DNA of 64,000 nucleotides from Rosellinia necatrix (GCA_021209875.1 JAGYVD010000006.1:3224001-3288000); one strand, 5' to 3'. Shown: positions 42,232-56,386, numbered from the stretch's first letter. Program-made: numbers and translations. Notes: a model not told the origin generated them from the letters alone.

Positions 42232-42504
42232 TGTCATGGCCCAAGGCCATGGTGGCGATCTCTGATTGGCTGACTGGCCGTCCGGCCAGCCGATCCCTGA
42301 TTGGCTCCCTAGCTAGGGCAGGTACAGGCATGGAGTGGTAAATGTGGTAGGCCAGTCACGTAGTGAATGGCCAGTAGTATATACAAGTAGGAATTCTGGC
42401 CGTCGGCCCTGTATGTAGTTTTCTCTTTTCTTCAACCTTAGTTTTTCTTCCCAATACATAGGTATAGTTGAATCTCTTCAACTGCTGTTATTGCAGCCAT
42501 TACA
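42232..42504 (+). repeat. Isolated A-family LTR at a truncated M copy
   Basis: 273 bp, starting TGTCATGGCCCAAGGCCATG and ending GCAGCCATTACA. It is the best-preserved copy of the A LTR and is read in that element's sense orientation. A hairpin CATGGCC-CAA-GGCCATG lies at 42,235-42,251. Flanks ATAAA and ATTAA are not identical. M-family sequence starts right after it, but the sequence to its left is not the expected M continuation. It may be a solo LTR at a later deletion or rearrangement junction. A frame of about 60 codons here on the minus strand is an artefact of its GC content. Confidence 0.8.
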
Positions 42505-45335
42505 ATTAAACAAGATAAAAAAACATTTAAAAATTATATTTAAACTATTTAAAAATAAATATGTAGTTATATTATTAATAAAATCTTTTATTGGTTATTT
42601 TTAATAAACTTATTTAAATTTAAAATAAACATATTTAAAATAATAATACTAAAAAGCTGCGTTATAGCAATTTATAACTTAGCTTTTTTAAATTAACTAA
42701 AAGCTTTTAAATAATATATAAATTTAATAGAATTTTTATATAGCTTAGTTTTATGTTATATAAAGCTAATCGAGCTGCTGCAAAAAAAAAAAGCCGCTTT
42801 ATTAGCTAAAAATAAGTAAATAAAACATATTAAAACAAAAAAACGAAATAAACATAAAACATATATAAAAACTAAATATTATAAACTAACCGTTTTAAAA
42901 ATAGCTTTATTTAAAGCTATATAAAATTTTATATATAAAAACTATTTAATTTTATTATAACTTATATAAAGAATTATTTTTATAAATTAATAAATTAATA
43001 TAAAAAGTTTTTAAGTAATAATATTTTATTTAAAGCTAAAAATATATAAAAACTAAAAACAACAATCTTTAGTATTAACGTTTAATTAATAATATTTTAA
43101 ATAAATTATTAATTCAAATAAAATAAACTATAAATTTTAAAACTAAAAATTATATGTTGAATTTAAACAGCTAAAAGCTGTATATAATAATATAATTTAA
43201 TAAAAATTAATAATTATATTAATAAATTATTTAGTAATTAAAAATATGATTAAATAAACAATTTTAAAAACTGCAGCTATTAAGCGTGCTAATTATAAAC
43301 TAATTAATTTATTTATTTATTTATTATAATATAAACTATACGTATATTATTTATTAACTAAGCTAAATTATATATCAGCCGCTTTTAATTATTTATAAAT
43401 AATATTAAATATTTAAAAAGCTAATAACAAACTAGTAAAATAAATAATAAACTTATATTAAATATAATATAAAAAAATTAAAAACCACGATTTATATATT
43501 TATGTTAGAAGTAATTATAAACAAAACTTTAAAAATCATATTTTTAGCGGCATATATAAAAACAATAAAATATATAAATATTAAAAGATTTAAAAATAGT
43601 TTTAAAAAAAGCAATAAAAACGTTATAATTTATTTTAAGCTTAAATATTTTTTAATATTACTATAAACAGATTAAAATATAATATATATATAAATATAAA
43701 ACGTTTATATATTTTAATTAATATAATAAAAAAATTTAAAATAAATATATAATAAAAATAAGATTATAATATTTAATAAATAATATAAATATTAAAATTA
43801 TTTATAATAACTAATAAAATATAAATAATAAAAGTTATATTAAATATTATAAAATATATAATTTAAACCAAATTAATAAACAGTTATTTATAAAAAACTA
43901 AAATTAATTAAACTTAAAACTTATTATTTATATATATTATAAATATAAACTTTATTTTAATATTTTTAAAAATTAAAATTAAATGTATTTTTAATAGTTA
44001 AACAAAAAAACTATATTTTAATATATATAATGTTATAATAATAGTTTTATATTTTATTTTAAAATATATATTATTAATTTTAAATATAAAAATATATAAC
44101 AGAAAAATAAAACAATTTTTAATTAAACAATTTTTATTAAAAACTAAAACATTTTTAAAAATTTATTTTTAATAAAAACTAAAAGTTTATATCTAATTTT
44201 TAATAAAATATATAAAATTATTTAATATTAAGCTAATAATAATAGTTATATATTATTTATAAGCAGACAGTTTATTAAAATATAAAAACTAAATAATTAA
44301 AATAATAATATTATATTATATATTTATTAAACTAAAAATAAATTAAATAAATATTATTTTTTTTATAATAAAATTTAAACATTATATATAATAATATTAT
44401 ATATTTAACTTTTTATAAATGGTTTTTAAGTTTAAATTATTTAATATATTAAAAATATTAGTTAATTTTAATAATATTAAAAAATTTTAAATATATGTTT
44501 TTTACAAATATTTATTTTAAAACGTTTAGTTTGCAATAAACTTTGCTTAAGCTGTAATAAAATATATTTATAACATTAAACACTGCTTATTAAAATTTAA
44601 TAAAAAATCAAGTTTATTTATATTTATATAAAAATATTATTTATTTAAATAATTATTAAAAAATATTTTTAATAAAAATTAAAATTTTAAATAATTAAAT
44701 AATAAATAAAAATTTAGTTTATAAATTAAATTTTTTAATAATTTTATATTTATTTAATAATTTTTAAAAATATTTATAAATAATATTTAAAAACTTAACT
44801 TTTTAAATAATAAATGCTGTTATTTAAATTTATAAAAATTAAATAAAATCTCGGTAAAAAAATATATATAAAATAAAAATTGTTTTTAAATATTATTTTA
44901 ATTAAAAACGCCATAGTTTTAATTATTTTATTAAATAAAAAATAAAATTATAAATATAATAAATAAATAATAAAAAGCAACTTTAATACAGCAAAAACTT
45001 ATTAAAAATATTAAAACTAATATAATTTACGTTTTATTATATAAATAAATATTAAAAAAAAAAGCTGACTATAATAAATTATATAATAAACTTTGCTAAA
45101 ATTAACGGAACTTTTTAATCAGCGCGGCTTTTTAATACGCGCGCGTAAAAAAAACGCTTATATAAGCTTTTTGCTTAAAATACTATAGCCCGTAGCTATA
45201 TACACAACTTAATTAAGCTTAGCTTTATATATATAAGCTTTAGCCTACACCTAGGTAAAATTTTAGCTTAGATTAGATTTGCTAGTTCTATATCTTTTAT
45301 AATACATACTTGACACCCTTATAATGCACCTCTTA
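42505..45335 (-). mobile_element. M-family LTR retrotransposon, copy 2, 3'-side fragment
   Basis: About 2.8 kb matching 4350-7190 of copy 1 in the same orientation, including the terminal LTR. The remainder of the element is missing at the A-family LTR. It is RIPed with a partly different set of mutations from copy 1, so the pair shows which sites once held C or G. Near 42,760-42,900 both copies show a Lys/Arg/Ala-rich frame interrupted by stops. It is vaguely like the basic C-terminal tail of pogo-type transposases, but too degraded to assign. Confidence 0.82.
45133..45335 (-). repeat. LTR of M copy 2
   Basis: 203 bp, homologous to 6988-7190 in the same orientation. The outer end (45,240-45,335) retains more G and C than the inner end. 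Flanking bases 45,336-45,340 are ATATG; no partner LTR remains. Confidence 0.85.
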
Positions 45336-48300
45336 ATATGCTTTATAATCTAACTAGCTTTTTTTTTTGCTGCTTATTTTATATAATAGCATTTATACTG
45401 CTTAAGTATTAATAAATTTTATTTTTTCTGTTTTTTTTAAAAAAGAAATAATAATATTTAAATATTATATAATATAAGCTTATTAATATATTTATAACTT
45501 ATTATTAATATTATGTTTTATATATATAGCTTTTATTATATTATAAATAAAAATCTGTTTAGTTTTTATATTATTAAAAATAGTTTTGAAAAGTTGTAAT
45601 AATATATATTTAACCTTTTAAAATTTTATTTTTAAAACGTTATTAAATTAAAAAAATATAAAAAAATCGCAGGGATTAAATAATATAATTAGCTACATAG
45701 TTATATATTTTTGTTTAATTACGTTAAATATTAAGATAGCTATTATATATATAAGTTAGCAAGAAATAAGTTCTGTTATTTTTTTAAAATATAAGTTTAT
45801 AAGTAGTATTATATAATAAACAAACGGATTTTTAATAACTTTTAAATATATGTTAGCTTTTTTTATTGTTTAAAATACATGTTAAAATAATTAATAAGAT
45901 TGTTTAATATTTTAAAATGCTATTTTTAGCGTTTTAAAACAAAGTTTTATATAAATTAACGTTATAAAGTTTTTATTTTTAATAAAAATATTTACAATTT
46001 ATTTAAGTTTATTATATTAAATAAATAACGTTATTAAAAACAGCTGAAGTAAATTTAATATAGTTATAGCTATATTAATACTTTTTAAAATATTTATAAA
46101 ATTTTGCTATAGAAGTTAATAAGCTTAATTACTGCTAAATTATAATAAATATAATAAATATTATCAGTATTAGCTGTTATATTAATTAGCATTTTTATTA
46201 ATAATATTAAATATAAAAATATTTTAGCTATATTATTATAGTTTTTATTTTTAGCTTATTAATAAATTTTTGTTTATTAATTTTAATAATAGTTAGTTAT
46301 TGCTTAAAAACAAAATATTTAATTTTTATATTTATAAATATAATATAACTGTTAATAGCGTTAATATAAAATTAATATTTATGCTTAATATAAAATTTAT
46401 AGCAACTATATTAAACGTTATTAATTTTAATAATAATATAATAACTATTTATTATGTTTATATTAATAGAACATATATAATTCATTTTATATAATATAAT
46501 ATATTTAAATATATTTTATTTAATGTTAATAAAATTAATAATAAAGTTTTATAAAGTTATAAAACTAATAATATAATCTATAGTTGCTAATATATATAAT
46601 ATTTTAATCTGTTTTATTTTATTAATATATAAAACGTTTTAAATATAATAATAAGCGCGTTTATTAATAATATTAATATTTTATAAAATATTTAAAATAA
46701 TCTAGTTTAAATTTAAAGCATTAATTTTATTAAAAATGTTTTTATTAGAATATATAAAATAAAAGCATTTTTTTGCTTATAATTTTTCTTTTTATATATT
46801 ATATAAATATTTAACTTTTAAAACTATAATTAATTTTATAATAATTAAAAACGTTATAATTAAAATATAAATTAATTGTTTTATAATATTAATATTATAT
46901 ATAATTATAATTAATATTAAAACATTTAATATAAAAATATCAAAATAAACAAAAAACTAAAATATTACTACAAGCTTAATTTAATATATTTAAATATAAT
47001 TTAATAATTGTTTTGAAAATATTATAAGTAAAGCCTAGTCAATATTTGTTGTTAATTTTTAATGCGGGCTTATTATTAAACTTGTTTTATTATATTTATA
47101 TAATATTATTTATATTATAATCTAAAGTTGTTTTTAAAACAAGTTTTTAATAAATAATATTAACGTTAATATTACTAAAATCAGGTAAAAATTAATAAAT
47201 ATTTTTTTATTAATACTAAATAATTAAATATAATTAATATAATTTATAAAGAATATATAAATAATATAAACAGTTATATATATTTTTTCTACTGCATATA
47301 TATTTTAATATATAGCTAATATAATATTATATGCTACTTTGTTAGTTTAAAATATTAATAATTATTAATAAAAATAATTTTATATTTTTATTTATAATAA
47401 TTATAATAATCTTTTTTTAAATTTTTGATTTTGTTAATAATAATTAATATAGAATTAACTTTTATGCTAATTAGCGCTAAAAATCGTATGCTAGTATTTT
47501 AATAATAAATCTTTTAATATATAATAAACAAAAAATAACTTAATAAAAAACGCTGTGCTTTTTAATAATTATAAATAAGCTGTATATTTATAATATATAA
47601 ACAATAAAACTTATAATAAAATAAAATTATATAATAAGCTATATAAATAAGTAGCAGAAATAAAAAGTTTTTTTTATTTTAAACAAAGTTATTTTAATTT
47701 ATAATTTATATATTATTTTTATTAATTTATTTTAAAAAAATATTATTAATATAAGTTAGCAGGTATAATTATAAGTTATATATAATACTTGCTTTGAATA
47801 TAAAAAATATATAATATTTATTTAATATTAAAGTATTTTTATTATTAAGTGCGTATATACTATAAACTAAAAATAATAAAAAATAATTTATATTATTAAA
47901 AATATATTAAAAAGTTTTATAAATTTTTTATATGTTTATATAAACGTAATATATTTATCTTAGTATTATTTTTATTTTAGTTTTTCAGCTGATTAAATAT
48001 AGCTTATAAAAACTTATTATTTTTAGTTACGTTAAACTTTTTAATATTATGTTTAAAACCGTTATATTTTTAATATTATATTAAAACAATAACAAAAAAT
48101 AAATATTAAATATTAAACGTTTATTTTTAAATATTTTGTTATAATATATAATGATTTTAATAATTTTTTATTTTTAAGTTAATATATAAATGCTTTAGTT
48201 TTAGTTTGCTTATAATATTATTATAATAAGTTAAAAATATTTTATTTAAAGTTTATAACTAGTTTTTATATTTTTTTATATATTTAAACTATTTAATTTT

Positions 48301-48505
48301 ATAGCATGGTTATACTTTAGCTATTAAAAATAAAATTAAACATGTTTTTATATAATTAATAATATTTTTAATAATTTATTTATTAATACTATTTATATTT
48401 AAGCTGTTTAGTTTTAATGTTTTATAATTATAAATATTTTTTTTTACTAATTTAAAATATTTAACCAAAACATTTTTTTATTAACATAACTATTTAAATA
48501 ATTTA
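45336..48505. other. Unassigned AT-rich RIPed sequence
   Basis: 3.2 kb without genes. The 64-codon frame at 46,300-46,494 is composed of Asn, Ile, Lys and Tyr codons and has no recognisable feature. I saw no match to the LTR families described here. Confidence 0.6.
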
Positions 48506-48764
48506 TGTTATGGGCAGTGCCCATAAGGAAGTATCAGCGCCCGGGCCGATACAGGCAAACTGCCATACACCCCTATCCCGAGCAATTGCTGAATAGCTCG
48601 TGAACTAACCACCAAACCTGGACTAGTACAACTAGAACTGACCAGCCTTATAAAACTACGTCTTAAAAGCTACGCATATACTGTTTATAACTTCTGCTAC
48701 TTAGCTAGAAAATAGACCTTATTTGCTACTCTAATAAGTGTACCTTCAGGCGTAGCCTATTATA
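48506..48764 (+). repeat. E-family isolated LTR, almost free of RIP
   Basis: 259 bp, the same length as the two LTRs of the E element, in the opposite orientation. It begins TGTTATGGGCAGTGCCCATA and ends GTAGCCTATTATA. A perfect inverted repeat (9-bp arms, 1-nt loop) lies at 48,508-48,526, at the terminus. Neither flank matches the internal ends of the E element, so it is a solo LTR. The 5-bp flanks (ATTTA, TTTAA) are not identical, and the duplication may be eroded. Confidence 0.85.
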
Positions 48765-51700
48765 TTTAATACTGTATTTAAAATCGCTAAGTTTTTTTTT
48801 AACTATAAATAAACCGATTTTAAAAAAAATAAGCTTAGTCTGGTTTTATAAATAATATTTAAGCTGTTCAAGCTTTATTAGTTTAATATATACTAAATTA
48901 TGCTTATTAATAATTAATAGTTTATTATGTTTATTATTATAATATATTTTTATTTTTGTTTATATGATTATTACAGCATCTGCTGCTTTTTATTGCAGTA
49001 TTTATTATATTTATATATAATTATTATTAATTTTAAAACTAACTAATAAAAAGTTTTAAATTTTTTTTATATAATAACTTATACAGCGTTTATTTAATAA
49101 TAGCAGATTTTAATATATTTAAATAATATATAACATATTTAACAAAGTTTTTTATTTATTAACTTTAAGCTTTTTTTAATATAATAATTAATAAAGTTTA
49201 TAATATTTAAATAATATTTTTAATTTATTTATTAGCTGCTTAATAATATAATCCTGTTATTTTAATATTAATATTATTTGTTTTATATAAAACTGTTTAT
49301 AGTTTATTTATTAGTTTAAAATTAGCATTTAATATAAAAACGTTTAGTAATTTTTAATTAAAATATATATAAAATATATATAATTAAGCTTAGTTTTTAT
49401 AATATATAAATTTTTGCTAATAATATATTTAATAAATTTAAATAATTTATATACTACTATTAATACTATATTATTTTTATTTATAAAATCTAGCAGTTTA
49501 ATAATAAAGTTAAAATATAATATAAAAAAAGTATATGTAAAGTATTAATTAGTTAAAAATCTTTATATAATTAATGCTTAGTTTTTTTGCTAATATATAT
49601 ATAAGACAAGCTTTAATGTATTTTATAACATATTTTTAATATTTAAAAAATAATATAGATTATAGATAATCGGCTATTTATTATATTTTAAAATAAGCTT
49701 AATTGTTATATATTATTTATAATATTTTAGTTTAAATAATAGCAAAAATAACTAGTTTATTTTTATTATTGTTTATATAATATATTAGTTTAGATTTTAA
49801 ATTATAATAGAATATATATAAAATAATAATAAGCTTTTTTTTATTTATTTTAGTGTTTTTATATAGTTTTATTAAACGTTTATATTTTATATAAAATATA
49901 CGGTTAGTTTATATAGCTTTTATTATATTTTTTATATTTTAAATGCTATATATATTATTAATATTATTATATTTTATATATTTTATTATATAATTTTTAT
50001 TTTAGTATAGCTAGTCTTATTATAATTTATTATAGTATAAATATTAGTTATATATTTTAATATTTAAGTTTTAACGTTTTAATTAACATGTTAATATTTT
50101 TTGTACTGCAGTAATTTAATCTGTTTTAATTTTTTAATTGTAGGCTGTTTTTTTAGCTTGCTATTAAGTTATTATTAAAAATAATATAGCTTTAAAAAGC
50201 TTTAAAAGCTGTATAAGCAGAGTAATAATATTATTTATTTAAAATAGTTTAAAAATATATTAGTATTTATAAATATTTTATTTAATATATAATATATTTA
50301 AATATTTTTATTATATTTAGCTAAAAATATTTTTAATTAATTAAACAACTAAATTTTTTAAACGTTTAATAATTAATTAAAAAGCTTATGCTATTTTAAT
50401 ATAATTTATATATATATATATTTTATTATAATTAAAATATTAAATAAGTTTTTTAATATTTATATTAAGCTATAAGTTTTAATTTTATAAATATTATATT
50501 ATTTTTTAATAAGTATTAATATATAAAATAAAAATAATATAAAATATAATTTATTATATTTCTGCTTTTAATATAATTTTGTTTTAATATTGTTTAATTT
50601 ATTTAAATTAATTTATAAAATAAAAGTTTATTATAATTAAAAACACTAAGCTAATAATTTTATAAATATAGTTTTTAAAAATATTTTATGCTTTTTATAT
50701 TTATTTTTATATTTTATTTTTATAAGCTATTATATTATTATATTATTTTTATATTTAAATTAATATTATATTTATTTTAAAATCTAGTTTAAAAGCAGTA
50801 TTTTAAATAGTAATTAATAATTATATATTTATTTACTTTTAATAAAATTAGCTTTTTTAAACAGATTTTAAATTTTAATATTTTAAATTTATTTAATAGC
50901 GCGGTAATATTTATAAACTGATAAATATAATATTATTAAAAACTTATAAGTTTTAATTTATTTTTAAGTTTTTAAAGATTTTTAAGCATTATTAAGTTTT
51001 TTATAGCTTTATTTTTTTTTTGTTTATAAACAGTTTTAATTTAAACATATCTTGTTTTAGCGCTTTAAGTCTATGCTATATAAAAAATATTTTTTAAACG
51101 TTATAATATAACCTGATTTTATAAAAATATCGAAAATAATGTTTAAATAACAAATATAATTTATTATTATTTTAAAAAATTATAATATTATTAATATATA
51201 TTAAGATAAATTTTACAAGTAAAATTTTATTAAATTTTTATTTTATATTAAAAAATCTAAAAATAATTTTAGTTTTATTATTATAATTATAAGTTATTTT
51301 TATTTATAATATAAAATAATAAAAACTGTTTTATATTTATTTTTTTTTTATAAGTTATTAATAATATTTTTTATAATATTTATAACTATAAATATTATAA
51401 CGTTATATATAGCTTTTAATATATTATTTTATTTAATAAAAAATATTACTTATAATTTTATATTTATTTTTTAAAATTTATTATAAGCTTTAGTTTATTT
51501 TTTGCTATATTACTAAAGCTGGTAATATAATTAAATAAAGTTGGCTTAGCAGCATTAGTTTTATTACTTCAGCATTTTTAATAATTATAAAATTATTTTA
51601 ATTACTTATATATTTTTTAAAACTGCTAATATAATTACTGGCTTAAATTATTTATATTTATATTAGTTTTAAAATAAATAAACATTTTAATACTATTGTT

Positions 51701-54700
51701 AAATTTATTAAGGTTTAGGCAAAATAAATAAAAATATTTTTATATTATTTCTTTAATCTGTTTATATATTTTTAAATTTTAATTTAAAAATATATTAATT
51801 TTAATTTATTAAGCTAAAATTATAATGTTTTATTTATAAAATTATAAAATTATAAAAATAATTATACTTATATTTGTTTTTTTTTATTATTAACATTTTT
51901 TTTTATATATTTAATAAGTTTTTAATTAATACCGCATATAGCTTTAATTACTACTTTTAAAAATTATTAATATATGTTTTATATTTTATTTATTTATATA
52001 TATTTTAAATATTTTAAAAGATTTTTTTATATATATTATTAATAACGTTTTAAAATTAATAAATTTTATAACTTAATTATATTTATTTGTTGCGTTATTT
52101 TATATAATATTATATAAATTTTCTGCAGGATTTATAATAAGTTTAAAATTATTATATAACTTTAGTTTATAACTAGACTTTTAAATATTTTATTATAATT
52201 GTTGTTTTTAATATTAATATAATTATAATAATATTTTTGTTTAAATAAAAATTATTTTATAATAAAGCTTTAATTTATTTATTTTTATTACTAATAAAAT
52301 AATATATTAATTTAAATTAGTTATTTAAAACTTATTGTTTTAATTTTTTATTTTTAAATTATATAAAGCTAGTGCTATTTAAAATATTTAATTTTTAATA
52401 ATATTTTATAAATAAATTAATTAATAATATATATATATTATATAATAGTCTAGAATTATTTATTTATATTTTTAATTAAATATATATATTAATACATTTT
52501 ATTATTTATAAACTATTTTTAATACTGTTTAGCTTAAAAGTTTAATTATTTTTATAATAATAATTAAATAATATATAATTAAATATTTTATAATATTAAA
52601 TAAAAAAAACAGCTATATTAATAAAAGCTAGAAATATATTATTATTTATATAAATAATTGTTTTAAAGTAAAAAAGCTTTTTAATTATATTTTTATTTTT
52701 ATAATTAATAATTTAATTATTTTTATTTTTGCAATCCTTAAAAACTTTAATATTATAATTTGCTTTTAATATATTAATTTATTATATTATTTTTTATAGT
52801 TTTAAAATATATTAAATTATCGATTAATTTTATTAATTTTAAATAATTTATAAATTTTATGCTTAAGTTATATTAATATATATTTTCTGCTGTTTTTTTA
52901 ATATTATATATAATAATAACTTAAAACAATATTTAAAAATTTTAAAAAAAATAATTACTGCTTGATAATAATTTTCTTTTTATTAACTATGTTATTCAAT
53001 ATAATATTAAATATTTAATTTAAAATTTATTTATAATATGCTATATTTATACTTAATAATATATAAAAAATAATATAGCGTTACTGCTTAATAAAACATT
53101 TTTTTATAGCGTTTTTTTAAATGTTTTTTAATTTAACGGCTTTTTTTTTATTATTACCGTTATTATTTTTAAAAATATTATTAAAATCAGGGTTATAATT
53201 AAGTTTAAACCTTTTTATTTGTTTAATAACGCGCTTAAATATATAAAAGTTTTTATTTTTAAATTATAATATATTAAGTTATTTATTAACATATATGTTT
53301 ATATTATTTTTACTAGTTGTTTAAATATATTTAATTAATTTTTTTATTTTAATGATAGTTTTTTTAATTATTATGTGCACAATTATTATAGTCTTTTAAA
53401 AACTTTTAATTATATTAATAATTTTTTTCAGCTTTTTATTATTTTATTTTAAAATAGTTTAAAGTTAAGTTTAAAATTAAAATAAGTTTCGCATTTTTTA
53501 AAAAATTACCAAATATAAATATTATATTTAAAAATAAAAATAACTTTATATTATTAGTTTTATTATTATATTTTTACTAACATTTTGTTTAAAATTAATT
53601 AATATTTAAGTTAATATTTTTTTTTAACCAGATTTTTAATTTTTAAATTTTTTAATTATATATTTTTATTTAATATAAATAATATATTATTATTTTATAA
53701 TAAAATATTTATAAATGTTTATTTAATTTTATAAATCAGCTATAATGTTTTTAATTTTTAAAACTTAACTAAGATTTTTAAATAATTATTTAAATTGTTA
53801 AATATATAATAAATAATATAGTTTTTATTAGCGTTTTTTTTTATTATAATATTTAATTTTATTATTAATATATTTATTAACTAACTTTTTATTTTATTAA
53901 TAAAATCATGCTTTTTATTATTTATTATTTTATAATTTTAAATCTATTTTTTAAAACTGTTTTTTAAGCTTTGTTTTAATAAAGTTTAAATTTTAAGTAA
54001 CTTAGGTTTTTAAATTCTAAGTCAGACTTTTAAACTAATACACCTTTTTAATAAAAGATTTATTATAATTTTTATACTAAATTTTTAAATATAATTAATA
54101 TTTTTAAACGTTTTTAAATAGTTTAATTTATTAATATATTATATAATTAATATTAAATTATAATATTTAAACATTTTAAGTTTAATTTATAATAAACTTT
54201 AGTTTTATAAATATTTGTTTTTAATTTTAAGCTTAAAGCATTATTAATAATTAAAACTTTTAACATTTATTTTTATTTAATAACTAATATAATAGTTTAT
54301 ATCTTAATTAAATATATTTTATTTTATATTTTATTATTTTATAAACTTAAATTATTTAGCTTATTATTTAATAAGCTTAAATAAAAAATATATAATTATA
54401 TTTTATATAATATTTAATACTTTTAAAATAATTATAATATTATTAATAAAATTAAAAATAATTATAATATAATAAATAATAATAAAAATAGTTATAATAT
54501 TATATTAAATTAAATTAATAATATAAATAAAAGGATTAAAAATAAATATTTAATAATGTTTTATAATATAAACTGTATAAAATAATATTTATTTTAAACT
54601 TAATTAATTAATTAACTTTTAAATTTATAAATAAAAATGTAAAAATAGTTAGTTTTATTTTAAATAAAACCTAGAATTTTATTATAAGCTTATATTAATT

Positions 54701-56315
54701 AATTTTTTTTTTTTTTTTTATCGCGTTATAAGCTTTTAACTAAATATTTTTGCTTATTAAACGTTATAATTTTATATATCAACTCAAGCTTATATTATTT
54801 ATAATTTTATAAATAACTATAACGTTTTATTTAGAATTTAAATTAATATATTATAATATAAAAAAAAAAAACAGTATAAGTAATAATAGTAAAAAAAATA
54901 ATAACTTTTATAAACTTTTTAATTTTTTATTTTATTTTTTATTTTATTTTTATTTTCTGTTAATAAACTATATTTAGCTTAAGCTATTTTATTTTTTGTT
55001 TTAATTTTTATTAACAAGTTTTTAAAGTTTATTTAAAAAAATAATTTAAAAGTATTAAAACTTAATATAGTTTTATAATTTTATATAATTAATTTTTATT
55101 TTTGTAAATATAAATATTATATTTATTAATACAGGTTTATTAAAAATAATACTATTTTTAAGAAAATAATATTTAAAAAATAAATATAAAAATAATGTTT
55201 TATTATTTTAATATAAAAATATTAATTATTTTTTTATTTTTAATTAATTTTTAAATAATTTTTAATTAAATTTTCTGCTGCTAAAATTAATCTAAAAATA
55301 ACTAGATTTATTATTAAAAATTTATATTATATTTTATAAAAATAATAAAAATATTTTCTTATTTTTATTTTTAATTTAATTAAAAAAATTAACTATTTGT
55401 TTTAATATTAAAAAAAATAACTAATATATTTAATAAAATATAAGTTTTAAAATTAGTTTTTTTTTAATTTATATATAAATTTTATAAATAAGTTTTATTA
55501 ACGTTTTTAATTAATTATTAATTATATTTTAAATAATTTATTAGTGCAAAATAATTTTTTTTTAACTTTAATATAAAATTTTTAAATAAAATAAATAAAA
55601 ATTAAATTTTTTCATAGTAATAATAATATTAAATTTAATAATATTAAATATTAGTTTTAATTTTTATTTTAATATTTTAAATAAAAATAAATTATTTTTA
55701 TTTTAATAAACTATTTTTAGCATTTTTAAAACAATTGTTTTTTATTGCTTATAAATAATTAATATATATAAAAAAATTTAAATATTATTTTTAAAAGTTT
55801 TTAATAAAATATAATTAAAAATCTTATAGTTTTATATTTAATATTTAAATATTATATTAATAATTAAATTTTTTCATAAAACTATAACTTATTTTATATA
55901 ATAATAATAAATTATTTTATATATATTAACTTTTAAAAATTATATATAATTTTATTATATAATATATTAATAATAAAATTAATAATAAAATTTTTATTAA
56001 AAATTTAATAAATAATTTAATTAAATAAATCAGTTAAAATTAATTATTAATTTAAAATTAAATCTTGTAATAATAAATTAAATTTATTTATTAAAAATTA
56101 TTCTAATAAACAAAAACTTTTAAAATAATTACTAGCTATTATATAAAAACTAGCAGCACATAAAATAATAATATTATATTACTAGCTATAGCTAATATAA
56201 CAAAAATTTTAAATTAAAACTAATATATAACTTTAATTTTTTAATTAATAAAAAAAAAATAAACTTAATAATACAGCAGTTTATAAATAAAAGCACAAAA
56301 AATCTAGTAGGTTAT
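48765..56315. other. Unassigned AT-rich RIPed sequence
   Basis: 7.5 kb of the most featureless AT-rich DNA in the window, with no open frame, GC island or recognised LTR. It is probably one or more RIPed elements whose relatives lie elsewhere in the genome. It ends at the compositional boundary near 56,315. Confidence 0.6.
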
Positions 56316-56346
56316 TAATAGATCCCTAAGTGGGTCTGTAAGATAA

Positions 56347-56386
56347 TGTACTTCCGTATCTTAATCTGTACTCCTGTATCTTAACA
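56347..56386. repeat. Two 20-bp tandem units at the AT-block boundary
   Basis: TGTACTTCCGTATCTTAATC (56,347-56,366) is followed directly by TGTACTCCTGTATCTTAACA (56,367-56,386), with 16 of 20 bases identical. It lies about 30 bp inside the normal-composition side of the boundary. It could be the edge of another mobile element. Confidence 0.7.

Larger units (their letters stand above)
1..56315. other. AT-rich, RIP-degraded heterochromatin-like block
   Basis: Almost all of this 56-kb stretch is A and T, and no reading frame longer than about 120 codons exists on either strand. Repeated segments differ from each other almost entirely by C/T and G/A exchanges on both strands, the signature of repeat-induced point mutation. 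The block is built from LTR retrotransposons nested in one another, listed separately. G and C survive mainly in short isolated LTRs and at outer edges of LTRs. No gene, tRNA or rRNA was seen. The right boundary is sharp, near 56,315. I infer constitutive heterochromatin (an AT isochore); it could be pericentromeric, subtelomeric or an internal TE island. Confidence 0.93.

Noticed and set aside
42098..42331. 77-codon minus-strand frame starting MPVPALAREPIRDRLAG
   Set aside because: The protein-like start lies wholly in the A-family LTR at 42,232-42,504 and runs into AT-rich DNA.
38443..45335. A single ~6.9-kb DNA transposon with ~200-bp terminal inverted repeats
   Set aside because: The two ends are M-family LTRs belonging to different, oppositely oriented copies. 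The solo copy at 12,492 has TG/CA ends and a 5-bp duplication, and copy 1 has them as direct repeats.
48506..48764. An exact target-site duplication for the E-family LTR here
   Set aside because: The flanks ATTTA and TTTAA do not match, so the solo-LTR call rests only on length, ends and absence of E internal sequence.
1..56315. Mitochondrial or plasmid DNA as explanation of the AT richness
   Set aside because: No mitochondrial genes, tRNAs or rRNAs are seen. Pairwise differences between repeats are RIP-type transitions, and the block joins ordinary nuclear genes with spliceosomal introns.
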